Assembly: GCF_016741935.1 (NCBI RefSeq) | Contig: NZ_JAERRG010000006.1 | Coordinates: forward strand, 62,001-126,000 | From: Streptomyces endocoffeicus | Lineage (GTDB): Bacteria; Actinomycetota; Actinomycetes; Streptomycetales; Streptomycetaceae | DNA length: 64,000 nt | Direction: 5' to 3' | In this document: in pieces, positions 43,480 to 55,600 of the stretch | Numbering within the stretch: position 1 is the first letter of the stretch | Layout of the letters: each line of letters begins with the position of its first letter | Notes under the pieces: model-generated | What the model was told of the DNA's origin: nothing | The model's input: only the letters and a program-made list of their open reading frames with translations | Database searches by the model: none | Made by a program: the position numbers and the translations under genes

Positions 43480-46400
43480 ACCGGTCGTCGTGGTCGCTGC
43501 CGCCGGAGGCGGCGTCTTCGAGTTCGCGCAGGATGTGCTCCTCGACCAGGTCGGCGAGGGCGGAGACGGTGCGCGCGGTCAGAATGTCCCGCGGGGTCAG
43601 TTCGACGGCGAACGCCTCCTTGGCGCGGGAGGCGATCAGCAGACTGCGGACCGAGTCACCGCCCAGGGCGAAGAACTCGTCCTCCGCGCCGACCGGCGAC
43701 ACCTCCAGCACCTCAGACCAGATCTCCGCGATGACCTCCTCGGTCGGGGTGCGCGGGGCGATGTGGGCGGCCGGTGCGGCGGTGGTGGTGGCGGGGCCGG
43801 GCGCGGGCAGCGCCGCGCGGTCGGTCTTGCCGTTCTCGGTGAGCGGCAGCCGGTCCAGCACGGCGAACGCCGACGGCACCATCGGGCCCGGCAGCGTCCG
43901 GCCCAGATGGGTGCGCAGCTCGGTGTCGGCCGGGGCACCGGCCCCGGGCGCGAGGACCAGATGGGCCACCAGCCGGCGCACTCCGGGCTCGTCCTCCCGC
44001 ACCGTCACCACGGCCTCCGCGACGGCGGGGTGGCCGCACAGCGCGGTCTCCACCTCACCGGCCTCGATGCGATGGCCGTGCAGCTTGAGCTGGTGGTCGC
44101 CGCGCCCCAGATGGTGCAGGCGGCCTTCCGCGTCGTAGCGGGCGAGGTCACCGGTGCGGTACATCCGGGAGCCGGGCGGCCCGAACGGGTCGGCCACGAA
44201 GCGGGCGGCGGTCAGCCCGGCGCGGCCCAGATAGCCGCGGGCGAGCGACGGACCGCTGACCCACAGCTCGCCGGCCACCCCCACCGGCACCGGGCGCAGC
44301 CGCGCGTCGAGCAGACGCACCCGGGTGTTGGGGATGGGCCGCCCGATCGGCGGCGGGGCGCCGTCGGGGGTGAGCGGCTCGGACCAGGTGGCCACCACGG
44401 TGGTCTCGGTCGGCCCGTACGCGTTGATCATGCGGTGGTGCGGCGCCCAGCGGGCGGCCAGGTCCGCGCCGCAGGCGTCCCCGCCCACGATCAGCGTGCG
44501 CAGGTCGGGCAGCTCCCGCTCGGTGCCCGGGGGCAGCGTCGCGAGGGCGGCGGGCGGGATGAGGGTGTGGGTGATCCGCTGCCGCCGCAGGACGTCCGCG
44601 AGCTGGCCGCCCAGCAGCGGGCCGGGCTCGGGCACCACCAGCGTGGCCCCGGACGGCAGCGCCATGCACAGCTCCAGGACGGAGGCGTCGAAGCCGGGCG
44701 AGGAGAACCGCAGCACCCGGTCGCCCGGCCGCACCTGGAAGTGCTCGGCCTCGGCGGCGGCGAACCCGGCGATCCCGCGGTGGGTGACCACCACGCCCTT
44801 GGGCGTCCCGGTGGACCCGGAGGTGTAGATCACATAGGCGGGGTCGTCCGGGTGGACGGCGCTGAGCCGGTCCTCGTCCGTGGGGCGGTGCGCCGGGCCG
44901 TCCGGCGCCTGGACCTCGGCGGCCCGCTCGATCACCAGATGCGGGGCGGAGTCCTTGAGCATCAGCTCGACGCGCCCGGCCGGGTAGTCGGGGTCGATGG
45001 GCAGATAGGCGCCACCGGCCTTGGCCACCGCGAGCCGGGCGACGACGGACTCCACCGAGCGGGGCAGCACCAGCGCGACGATCCGGCCGGGGCCCACGCC
45101 CTGCCCGATGAGGTGATGGGCCAGGCGGTTGGCCCGGCCGTCCAGCTCCGCGTAGCTCAGCCGGAGGCCGGGGGAGTCCACCGCGGTCGCGTCGGGCCGG
45201 CGGTCCGCCGCCGCCTCGACGAGCTCGGCCCAGGTCGCCCGGGGCACCTGCCGGGCGGTGTCGTTCCAGTCCACCAGGAGACGCCGGCGCTCGGCGGCCG
45301 GGAGGATGTCGATCCGGTCCGGCGGCAGCTCGTCGGGGGCCGCGGCCAGCGCGCCGAGGAGATGGGTGAGCCGGTCGGCCAGCGCCCCGGCGGTGGACTC
45401 CTCGAACAGCCGCGGGTCGTAGCCGAGTTCCACGGACAGTTCGGATCCGGGCGAGACCACCACGGTCAGCGCGTAGTTGGTGGACTCCAGGGCGTTCAGA
45501 TCGCGCACCCGCAGCCCGTGCTCGGCCGCGGCGGAGCTGTTGATGGGGTAGTTCTCGAACACCACCAGGCTCTCGAAGAGGTCCACCCCGGCGGGCAGTT
45601 CGCTCCAGCCCCGCAGCTGGGCCAGCGGCACATGGCCGAAGCCGCGCGCGTCCGCCTGCTCGGCCTGGAGCTCGCGCAGCCAGGCGGCGGTACCGGCGGC
45701 GCCCGCCACCGCGCACCGCACCGGGAGCGTGTTGATGAAGATGCCGGTGATGTCGTCCGCGCCGGGCAGCTCCGCCGGCCGCCCGGAGACCGTCGTCCCG
45801 AAGCAGACGTCCGACTCACCGCTCAAGCGAGATACGAGCAAGGCCCAAGCGCCCTGCACGATGGTATTCAGCGTGAGCCGGTGCCGCCGTGCGAAGTCCT
45901 GGAGGGCGGCGGTGTCCCGCTCACCGAGCCGGTGCGACAGCCAGCGCGAGGACCGGGTGGCGATCTCCGGCGTCGGCCTGCGGTCGTAGGGGAGGGGAGT
46001 GGGAGAGGTGAATCCTTCCAGGGCCTGCCGCCAGTGCGCCTCGGCACGCGTGCGGTCCTGACGGGCGAGCCAGGCCACATAATCGGCGAACGGCCTGCGG
46101 GCCGGCAGCCTCGGCTGCTCACCGGCGGCCAGGGCGGCATGGGCGGCGAAGACATCGCCGAGCACCTGGAAGACGCTCCAACCGTCCAGCAGCACATGGT
46201 GGAAGGTCCACAGCACCCGCACCTCGCCGGGGGAGAGCCGGGCCAGGGTGACGCGGAGCAGCGGGGCCGCGGTGAGATCGATCCCGCGGGCGCGGTCCCG
46301 GTCCAGCAGCCGCTCCAGCTCGGCCGTGCGCTGGTCCTCCGTGAGACCGCTCCAGTCCAGCTCCTCGACCGGTACGGCCGCGGTGCGGCGCACGACCATC

Positions 46401-46615
46401 AGCGGCTCGGGCACATCGTGCGTCACCACCGCGCCGCGCAGCACCGGGGTGCGGTCCACGACATGCTGCCAGGCGGCGGCCAGTACCCCGGAGTCGCCGA
46501 CCCCGTCCAGGACGAATGTCGCCTGCTCCACATAGAGCCCTTGGCCCCGCTGGGCCAGGGCATGGAAGACCAGCCCGGACTGGGTCGGGGTCAGCGGATG
46601 GATATCGGCCACGTC
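43478..46615 (-). other. NRPS module 5: C(DCL)-A-T, hydrophobic residue, L
   Basis: Residues ~5182-6226. The C domain starts DIHPLTPTQSGLVFH. The pocket reads D-A-L-L-I-G-A-V-V-K, one residue from modules 1 and 10. Carrier Ser 6169 (GGDSV); no E domain. The C-terminal tail HILRELEDAASGG is acidic and may dock to module 6. Confidence 0.86.
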
Positions 46616-49600
46616 CCGGCCGTCGCCCACCAGCCGGTCGACGGCCTTCTGGTCAAGCCCGGCCAGCGGGAAGTCCGACGGCGTCCGCCCGCCCGCGTCG
46701 GGGCGGGTGCACAGCCGGACGATCGCCCGCAGCTCCTCCGTCATCTCCTCGGCGAGCCGGCGCACCGTGGCGCGTTGGTGCAGCGACCGGGAGTAGGACC
46801 AGCTGAGTTCGAGCCGCCGGTCCGCCACCCGGCCGATCACATCGAGCAGATGCGGCCGGTCCGCCTCGGGGCTCATATCGCCCTCCAGCCCACCGGTCAG
46901 GGCGTGTAGCAGACCACCCGCCGGGGGCTCCCAGTCCTGCTGGCCCAGGTAGTTGAAGCTGATCTTCGGGGCGGCGGGAAGCCCGGCGGCGGCCGAGCCG
47001 GACAGATGGCGCAGCGCGCCGTAGCCGAGGCCGTTCCCGGGGACCGCCCGCAGCCGTTCCTTGACGGCCTTCAGCGTCCGCTCCAGCCCCCAGTCGGCGG
47101 GGGCCTCCAGCGCGACGGGGAACATGCTGGTGAACCAGCCGACCGTACGGGACAGATCGACCCCGTCGAAGATCTCCTCCCGGCCGTGGCCCTCCAGGGC
47201 CACCGGCACCGTGTCCCGGCCGGTCCAGCGGGCCAGCACTCGTCCCAGGGCGCACAGCAGCACGTCGTTGACCCGGGTCCGGTACGCCCCCGGCACCTCC
47301 TGCAGCAGCAGCCGGGTCTCCTCGGCGTCGAGCCGGACGGTCACCTCCTCCTCCGAGGCGGCGGTGTTGGGGCCGTCGCCGTCCATGGGGAGGTCGGTGC
47401 CGCCGTGGGGGGCCGCCCAGTGGTCGCGCTCGGCGTCGAAGCCCCCGGCGGCGGTGTGCTCGGTCAGACGCAGCGCCCAGGTGCGGAACGACGTGGTCTT
47501 GGGGCCCGGTTCCGGCGTCCGTCCCGCGACGATCTGCCGGTAGGCGGTGTCCAGGTCCTCCAGCACGATGCGCCAGGAGACGGCGTCCACCACCAAGTGG
47601 TGCGCGGTCAGCAGCAGTACGGGCCGTTCCGCCTCGCCCCGGGTGAAGAGCACGGCGCGCAGCAGCGGTCCCCGGGCCAGGTCGAACCCGGCCCGGATCC
47701 GCCCCGCCGTCTCCCGCATCACCGCGTCCCGCCGCTCCGGCGCCACGGCGGACAGATCGTGGATGTCCCAAGCCGGCTCCGTGTCCGGCGGGGCGTTGTG
47801 CTGGCGCACGGCGCCGTCCCCGGTCCGCTCGAAGCGCAGCCGCAGGGCGTCATGGTGGGTCAGCACCGTGGACAGGGCGGTGCGCAGCGCGCTCTCGTCC
47901 ACCGGCGCGGTCAGTTCGGCTGAGACCGATTGGGTGAAGTGCCCTGCCGTGGAGTCGAGTTGATCGAGGAGCCAGTGCTGGATCGGGGTCAGCGGCACCT
48001 CGCCGACCACCGGACCCCGCTCGGTCTCGGCCGCCGTGGCCGTGGCCTCCCGCGCGGCCGCCGCCAGGTCCGCCACGGTCTGGTGGACGAAGAGATGGCG
48101 CGGGGTCAGCTCGATCCCGGCCCGCCGGGCGGCGGAGACGATCTGGATGCTGAGGATGGAATCGCCGCCGAGGGCGAAGTAGTTGTCCTCCACGCCGATC
48201 CGCTCGACCCCCAGGACCTCCGCCCAGATGGCGGCGAGGGCCTTCTCGGTCTCCGTGCGCGGCTCCACATGGCCGGTGGCGCGGGCCGCCCAGACGGGCG
48301 CGGGCAGCGCGCGCCGGTCCAGCTTGCCGCTGGACCCCAGCGGCAGCCGGTCCAGGACGACCACGGCCGAGGGGACCATATGGTCCGGCAGGCTCGTGGC
48401 GAGGAAGGCGCGGATGGCCGCGGTGTCCACCGGCGGGGAGCCCGGGACCCGCACCACATAACCGGCCAGGCGCTTGTGACCGCCGGTGTCGACGACCGCC
48501 GCGGCCGCCTCGGCGACACCGGGATGGCGCGCCAGCGCCGCCTCGACCTCGCCCAGCTCGATACGGAAACCGCGCACCTTGACCTGGTCGTCGGTTCTGC
48601 CGAGGTACTCCAGCTGCCCCCGCTCGTCCCAGCGGACCAGGTCGCCGGTGCGGTACATCCGGCCGCCCGCGGGGCCGTACGGATCGGCCGTGAACCGCTG
48701 CGCGGTCAGCCCCGGCCGGCCGAAGTACCCCCGGGCGAGGCCCGGCCCCGCCAGATAGAGCTCTCCCGGCACCCCGACCGGCACCGGCCGCATCCGCGCG
48801 TCCAGCGCGTAGGCCCGGGTGGCGGCCACCGGGGTGCCGATGGGCGGGGTGCGGTCCGGGTCGGCGGGGTCGCAGGTCCAGGCGGTGGCGTAGACGGTCG
48901 CCTCGGTGGGCCCGTAGATGTTCGCCACCCGGCAGCCGGGGATGGCCGCCCGGACCTCCTTGACGGTGCGGGCCGCGAGCCCCTCGCCCGCCAGCACCAC
49001 GGTGTCGGCCGTCACCGAGACCGACCCCTTGCCGAGCATCTGCCCGAGCGCCGAGGGCACGGCGCTGATCAGGCTCGCCGTCCAGCCTTGCGTCCGCTCG
49101 GCCAGGGTGAGCAGATCGCGGACGATCTCGATGGCGCCACCGGCCAGCAGTGGGCAGAGGATCTCGAAGACCGACACATCGAAGTTGAGGGAGGTCGAGG
49201 CCACCACATGGGACAGTCCCTGGGCGCCGAACTCCTCCCGCGCCCACGCCGCCAGGGCGGCCACGCTCTCATGGGTGACCACGACGCCCTTGGGCGTACC
49301 GGTGGACCCCGAGGTGTGGATGGCGTACGCCGGATGGGCGGGGAGCAGCGGGCGGCGCCGCTCGGCGTCGCCGACGTCCTGGGCGGGCAGTTGAGCCAGC
49401 CGCCCCCGGAACTCCGCGTCGTCCAGCAGGATCCGGCCGCCGCTCGCCCCGGCGGGGATCCGGTCCGCCACCTCTCCGGTGGTCACCACCGTGTCCGGGG
49501 CGATGTCGCCGAGCATGAAGGCGATCCGCTCCGCCGGATACGCCGGGTCGACCGGGAGATAGGCCGCCCCGCTCTTGAGCACCGCCAGCACGGCCACCAC

Positions 49601-52600
49601 CAGCTCCGGTGTGCGCGGCAGGGCCAGGGCCACGAAGTGTTCCGGCCCGGCGCCCGAGGCGATCAGCAGCCGGGCCAGCCGGTTGGCGCCCTCGTTGAGC
49701 TCCCGGTAGGTCAGCGGTCCGCCGTCGCCCAGCACGGCCACCGCGTCCGGGGTACGGGCCGCCCGCGCCTCGAACAGCGCGGGCAGCACCGCGTCGGGCG
49801 CGGCGGAGACCGGGCCGCTGAAGCGGTCGAGGATCCCGCGGGTCTCGGCCTCGCCGACCAGCGGCAGTTCATCCAGCCGCCGCTCCGGGTCGGTCGCCAT
49901 CTCCACCAGCAGATTCCGCAGACAGCCGCCCAGCCGCTCGATCGTCGGGGCGTCGAAGGCCGCGGGGTCGTAGTCCAGGCAGATCGACAGCCGCTCCTCG
50001 GGCGCCACCACCACGCTGAGCGCGAAGTTGGTCGGCTCCACGTCCCGCTCCTGCCGGATGCCCAGGCCGTGGGCCGCGATGGCCTCGCTGTCGAACGGGT
50101 AGTTCTCGAAGACCACGATCGAGTCGAAGAGGCTCACCCCGCCGGGCACCTCGCTCCAGCTCCCCAGCTGCGCCAGGGACACGAACTCGAAGAGCCGGGA
50201 CTCCGACTGCGCCGACTGCAGCTCCCGCAGCCAGTCCAGCAACCCGCTCTCCCCGGCCACCCGGACCCGGGTGGGGATGGTGTTGATGAACACCCCGACC
50301 ATGGACTCGACGCCCGGCAGCGCCGTCGGCCGCCCCGAGACGGTGGTGCCGAAGCACAGGTCGTCGGACCCGCTGTACCGGGACAGCAGCAGCGCCCAGG
50401 CGCCCTGCACCACCGTGTTCATGGTCAGCCCGCCGCGCTGCGCGGTCGTCCGGAGCCGGGCGGACTCCTCGGCGCCCAGCGTGACCCGGTGCGAGCCCGA
50501 GGAGGCGCTGCGGTGCGCCTCCGACGCGGGCCGGTCCCGCGGCAGTTCGGTGGGCGAGGTGAACCCGGCCAGCGCCGTACGCCAGTAGCGCTCGGCCTCC
50601 GCCGTGTCCTGCTCGCCGAGCCAGCCCAGGTACTCACGGAACGGCCGGCGGGCGGGCACCACGGGCGCCCGTTCCGAGGTCAACGCCGCGTACCGCTCGC
50701 AGACCTCGTCGAAGACCTGCGCCGCGCTCCAGCCGTCGAGCAGCACATGGTGGAAGGTCCAGACGATCCGCACCTCGTCGGCGGACAGCCGGATCAGCGC
50801 CAGCCGCATCAGCGGCGCCGTGGCCAGGTCGATCCCCTCGGCCCGGTCCTCGGCGAGCATCCGGTCCAGCTCGGCCTCGCGCCACTCCTCGGACCGCCGG
50901 GTCCAGTCGTGGTGGGCGATCCGGAGCTCCGCCCGGTGCGTCACGACCTGGAGCGGCTCCGGGGTGTCCGCCCACACCAGATGGGTGCGCAGAATGGGGT
51001 TGGAGTCCACTGTCCGCCGCCATGCGGTGGCCAGCGCCCGCGGGTCGTCCGCCCCGGTCAGCGTCAGCTGGACCTGGTTGACATACGCGTCCGACGCCGG
51101 GTCCATCAGCCCGTGGAACAGCATCCCGGCCTGGGTCGGGGTCAGCGGATAGATGTCCGCCACCGCCCGGCCGTCGGCGGCGATCCGGTCCACCGCGGCC
51201 TGGTCGAGCCGGGCCAGCGGGAAGTCCGACGGGGTACGGCCGCCCGCCTCGGGGGCGGCGCAGTGGCCGATGATCTCCTCCAGCGCACGGAGCATCCCCC
51301 GCGCCAGCCCGGCCACCGTCTCCTCGGAGTGCGTCCCCGAGCCGTAGTACCAGGTGATCTCCAGGCACCGGCGCTCCACCCGGCCCACGACGTCCAGCAG
51401 ATGCGCCCGGACCGTGTCGGGCGCGGCGTCACCGCCCAGACCGTCCCGTACGGTGCGGACGAGACCGGTGTCGTCATCCGCCGCCGACCAGTCGAACTGC
51501 CCGAGGTAGTTGAAGCTGATCCCGGGCTCGGCCGTGCCCCGGAGCCCGGAGCCGGGGGCGAGATGGCGCAGCGCGCCGTGACCGATGCCACGTGCGGGCA
51601 CCGCCCGCAGCTGCTCCTTGACGGACTTGAGCGTCTCGCCCCAGCCGCCGTCCGGGATGTCCAGGGCGACCGGATAGAGGCTGGTGAACCAGCCGACGGT
51701 GCGGGACAGGTCCACCCCGTCCAGCAGATGCTCCTCCCGGCCGTGGCCCTCCAGGTCCACGGCGATCCGGCGCCGCCCGGTCCAGTCGCCGAGCACCCGG
51801 CCCAGCGCCGCGAGCAGCACGTCGTCCACGCGGGTGCGGTAGACCTCGGGGACCTGCCGCAGCAGCGCCTCGGTGCGCTCCCGGTCCAGCCGGACGGTGA
51901 CCGACGCCATGGACGCCACCGTGTTGTCCCCTTCACCGTCCACGGGCAGCCCCGCGGCGCACTCCGCGGTCACCGCCCGCCAGTGGGCGAGTTCGGTGTC
52001 GAAACCACCGGCGGCGGTGTGGTCGGTGAGCTTCAGGGACCAGTCCCGTACGGACGTGGTGCGCGGGCCGAGGTCGGCCCGCCCGCCCGCGAGCAGTTGC
52101 CGGTACGCGGTGTTCAGATCCTCCAGCAGCACCCGCCAGGAGACACCGTCCACCACGAGGTGGTGGGCGGTCAGGAAGAGCGTCGGCCGCTGCCCGTCGC
52201 CGCGGTGGAACAGCCGGGCGGCCAGCAGCGGACCCCGCGCCAGGTCGAACCCGGCCTGCGCCTCGGCCATCGCCGCGTCCTCGGCGGCCCGGCACTCGTC
52301 CGCGTCGAGCCCCGACAGGTCGTGCTCCCGCAGGGGCGCCGGGGCCGTCAGATCAGGCTGCGGGCAGTACTGCCGCGGGCTTCCATCGGCGCCGGGCTCG
52401 AACCGCGTGCGCAGCGCGTCATGGTGGACCAGCAGCGCGTCGAGCGCCGCGCGCAGCGCGCGGAGGTCCGGTTCCCGCTGGAGCTCCACGACCACGGACT
52501 GGTTGAAGTGGCCGGGCCGGTCGGTCCGCATCCCGAAGAACCAGTGCTGGATCGGGGTGAGCGGCACCTCACCGGTCACCGGCCCGGTGTCGGCGGCGGG

Positions 52601-55600
52601 CGTGGCGGTGGGCGTGGTGACGGCGGCGAGCGAGGCGACGGTGGGATGCCGGAAGAGCTCGCGGGGGGTGAAGGCCAGCCCCGCCTGCCGGGCGCGGGAG
52701 GCCACCTGGATGCTGAGGATCGAATCCCCGCCCAGATGGAAGAAGTTGTCCTCGGCGCCGATCCGCTCCCGGCCCAGCAGGGTGCCCCAGATCTCCGCGA
52801 GGGCCCGCTCGGTGTCGGTACGGGGCGCCACATACCCGGCCGTCCCGGCCGCCGCCGGGTCGGGCTCGGGCAGTCGGCGGCGGTCCACCTTGCCGTTGCG
52901 GGTGAGCGGCAGCGCGTCGAGGGCGACGAACGCCGAGGGCACCATGTAGTCGGGCAGCAGACCGCCCAGGAAGGACCGCAGCTCCCCGGCGTCGGGCACC
53001 TCGGCCCCGGCCACCGGCACCGCGTAGCCGGTCAGCAGCGTGCGGTCGGCCACCCGGGAGAGCGCGACGACCGCCTCCGCCACGGCCTCGTGGCGGGTCA
53101 GCGCTGCCTCGATCTCGCCCGGCTCGATGCGGAAGCCCCGGACCTTCAGCTGGTCGTCGGCGCGGCCCACGAAGCGCAGTTCACCGTCGTCGGTCCAGGC
53201 CACGATGTCCCCGGTGCGGTACATCCGGGAGCCGGACGGCCCGAACGGATCGGCGATGTACCGCTCCGCGGTGGCGCCGGGGCGGCCGTGGTAGCCGCGC
53301 GCCACCCCGGCGCCCGCGATGTACAACTCCCCGGGAATGCCGGGCGGTTGCGGCTGGAGGGTGCCGTCGAGGACATACGTCCGGGTGTTGTCCAGCGGCC
53401 GTCCGATGGGCAGCGAGCGGGGCAGTTCCTCCCCGGCGCGGAAGGGGCGCCGGGTGGCGAAGGTCGTGGTCTCGGTGGGCCCGTAGCCGTCCATCACCGT
53501 CAGATCGGGGCAGGCCGCGAGCACTCGGCGCACCGCGCCCGGGGGCACCGCCTCACCGCCGGTCCACACCTCCCGGGCGCCGCGCAGACACTCCGGCGCC
53601 TCCTGCGCCAGCAGCCGGAACAGCCCGGCGGTCAGCCACAGGCAGCTCACCCCGTACTCGGCGATCGCCCGGCGCACGGTGTCCGCGTCCACGTCCCCGG
53701 GGGGCGCCAGCACGGCCCGGCCGCCGCGCAGCAGCGGCACCCACAGTTCGTACGTCGAGGCGTCGAACGCCTGGGGCGAGTGCACCAGCACCCGGTCGTG
53801 GTCCGCGAAGGCGCGGTCCGCGACGAGGGCGGTCACATCGCGGTGGCGCACCGCGACCCCCTTGGGCCGCCCGGTGGAGCCCGAAGTGAACATCAGATAC
53901 AGGGCGTTGTCGGGGGAGAGCGCCACGTTCGGCGGCCGCGACGGGCCGTCGTCGTCGTCGCCGTCGTCGTCGCCGGGCCCGGACTTCACGAGCAGGGTAA
54001 GCGCGGCGTCCGAGATGTCCGCCGCCGTGCGTTCCCATGCGCGGTCGGTCAGCAGCACCTCCGCGCCCGCCTCCGCCAGCACGCTCCGCAGCCGGTCCTC
54101 GGGGGCGCGGGTGTCCAGCGGTACGTACACCCCGCCCGCCTTGACGACCGCCAGCAGCGCCACCACCAGCTCCACCGACCGGTCCATCAGGACGGCCACC
54201 GGGCGCTCCGGGCCGACGCCGTGTCCGATGAGCCGGTGGGCCAGCCGGTTGGCGCGGGTGTCCAGCTCCCGGTAGCTCACCGGGCCCGCCTCGCCGTCCA
54301 GGGCCGTCGCGTCCGGCGCACACCGCACCCGCTCGGCGAACAGTCCGGCCACCGTGGACTCGGGCAATGCGACCGCGGTGTCGTTCCACTCCCGGAGCAC
54401 CTGGTGGCGCCGGGCGGCAGTGAGCATCGGAAGGTGTGCGGGCGCCCGGTCCGGAGTGTCGGCCATGGCCGTCAGCAGCACCGTCAGGTGCTCCGCCATC
54501 CGCCGGGCGGTGGCCTCGTCGAACAGCGCCGGGTCGTAGCCGAGCCGCAGCGCCAGCTCCGCGCCGGGGTAGACCACCAGGGACAGCGGGTAGTTGGTGG
54601 TCTCGACGCCGTTCAGCTCGCGCAGGGCGAGGCCGTGCGCGGCGGCGAGGTCCCCGCCGATCGGGTAGTTCTCGAAGACCACGATGGAGTCGAAGAGGTT
54701 CACCCGCTCGGGCAGACCGGTCCAGGACCGCAGCCGGGTGAGCGGTACGAAGTCGAACCGCCGGTCCTCGGTCTGCCCGGACTGCACCGCGCCCAGCCAG
54801 GACAGCAGGGCGGACCCGGCCGGCACCGTGAGGCGGGTCGGCACGGTGGTGATGAACAGCCCGTTCATCGTCTCCACGCCCGGCAGCTCCGGCGGCCGTC
54901 CGGACACCGTCGTCCCGAAGACCACGTCCTCGCGGCCGGACTGCCGGGCCAGCAGCAGCGCCCAGGCGCCCTGCACCACGGTGTTCAGGGTGAGCCCCTC
55001 GTCCCGGGCCAGGGCCTGGAGCCGCTGGGTGGTGGCGGCGGGCAGGGTCACGCGGAGGTCCTCGGTGGACTCGGCGTGATGGGTCTCGGTGGGCTCCCGG
55101 TCGTACGGCAGCGGGGTGGGCTCGGCGAGATCGCCGAGCCGGGCCCGCCAGTGCTCCTCGGCCAGGGCCCCGTCGCGCTCCCGCAGCCAGGCCACATAGT
55201 CGCCGAACGGGCGGCGGCCGGGCAGCCCGGCGGCCATGGCCGCGCCGGACGCCCCGGCACGGGCCCGTGCGTGGCAGTGGAAGACGTCGGAGAGCACCTG
55301 GAACAGGCTCCAGCCGTCCAGGATCAGATGGTGGAACGTCCACACCACCTGGACCTCGGTCTCCGACAGCCGGGCCAGCGCCAGCCGCGTCAGCGGCGCG
55401 GCGGCCAGGTCGAGCCCGCGCTCCCGGTCCTCGGCGAGGAGCCTCCGCAGCTCCTCCCGGCGCTCGTCCGGCCCGGACAGCCGCCGCCAGTCGAGCAGGG
55501 CCACCGGGATCCGGACCCCGCGCTCCACCACCTGGACCGGCTCCGGCACGCCTTCCCACACCGCCCGGGCGCGTAACACCTGGGTGCGGTCGGCGACCTG

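Noticed and set aside
48459..48461. Other taa trinucleotides (36832, 46080, 48459) as TTA codons
   Set aside because: All are out of frame with the NRPS genes (they span GCT-TAC, GAT-TAT and GGT-TAT).
53998..54000. A TTA codon in module 3 at 54000-53998
   Set aside because: The trinucleotide is out of frame; the coding triplets there read GCG CTT ACC.
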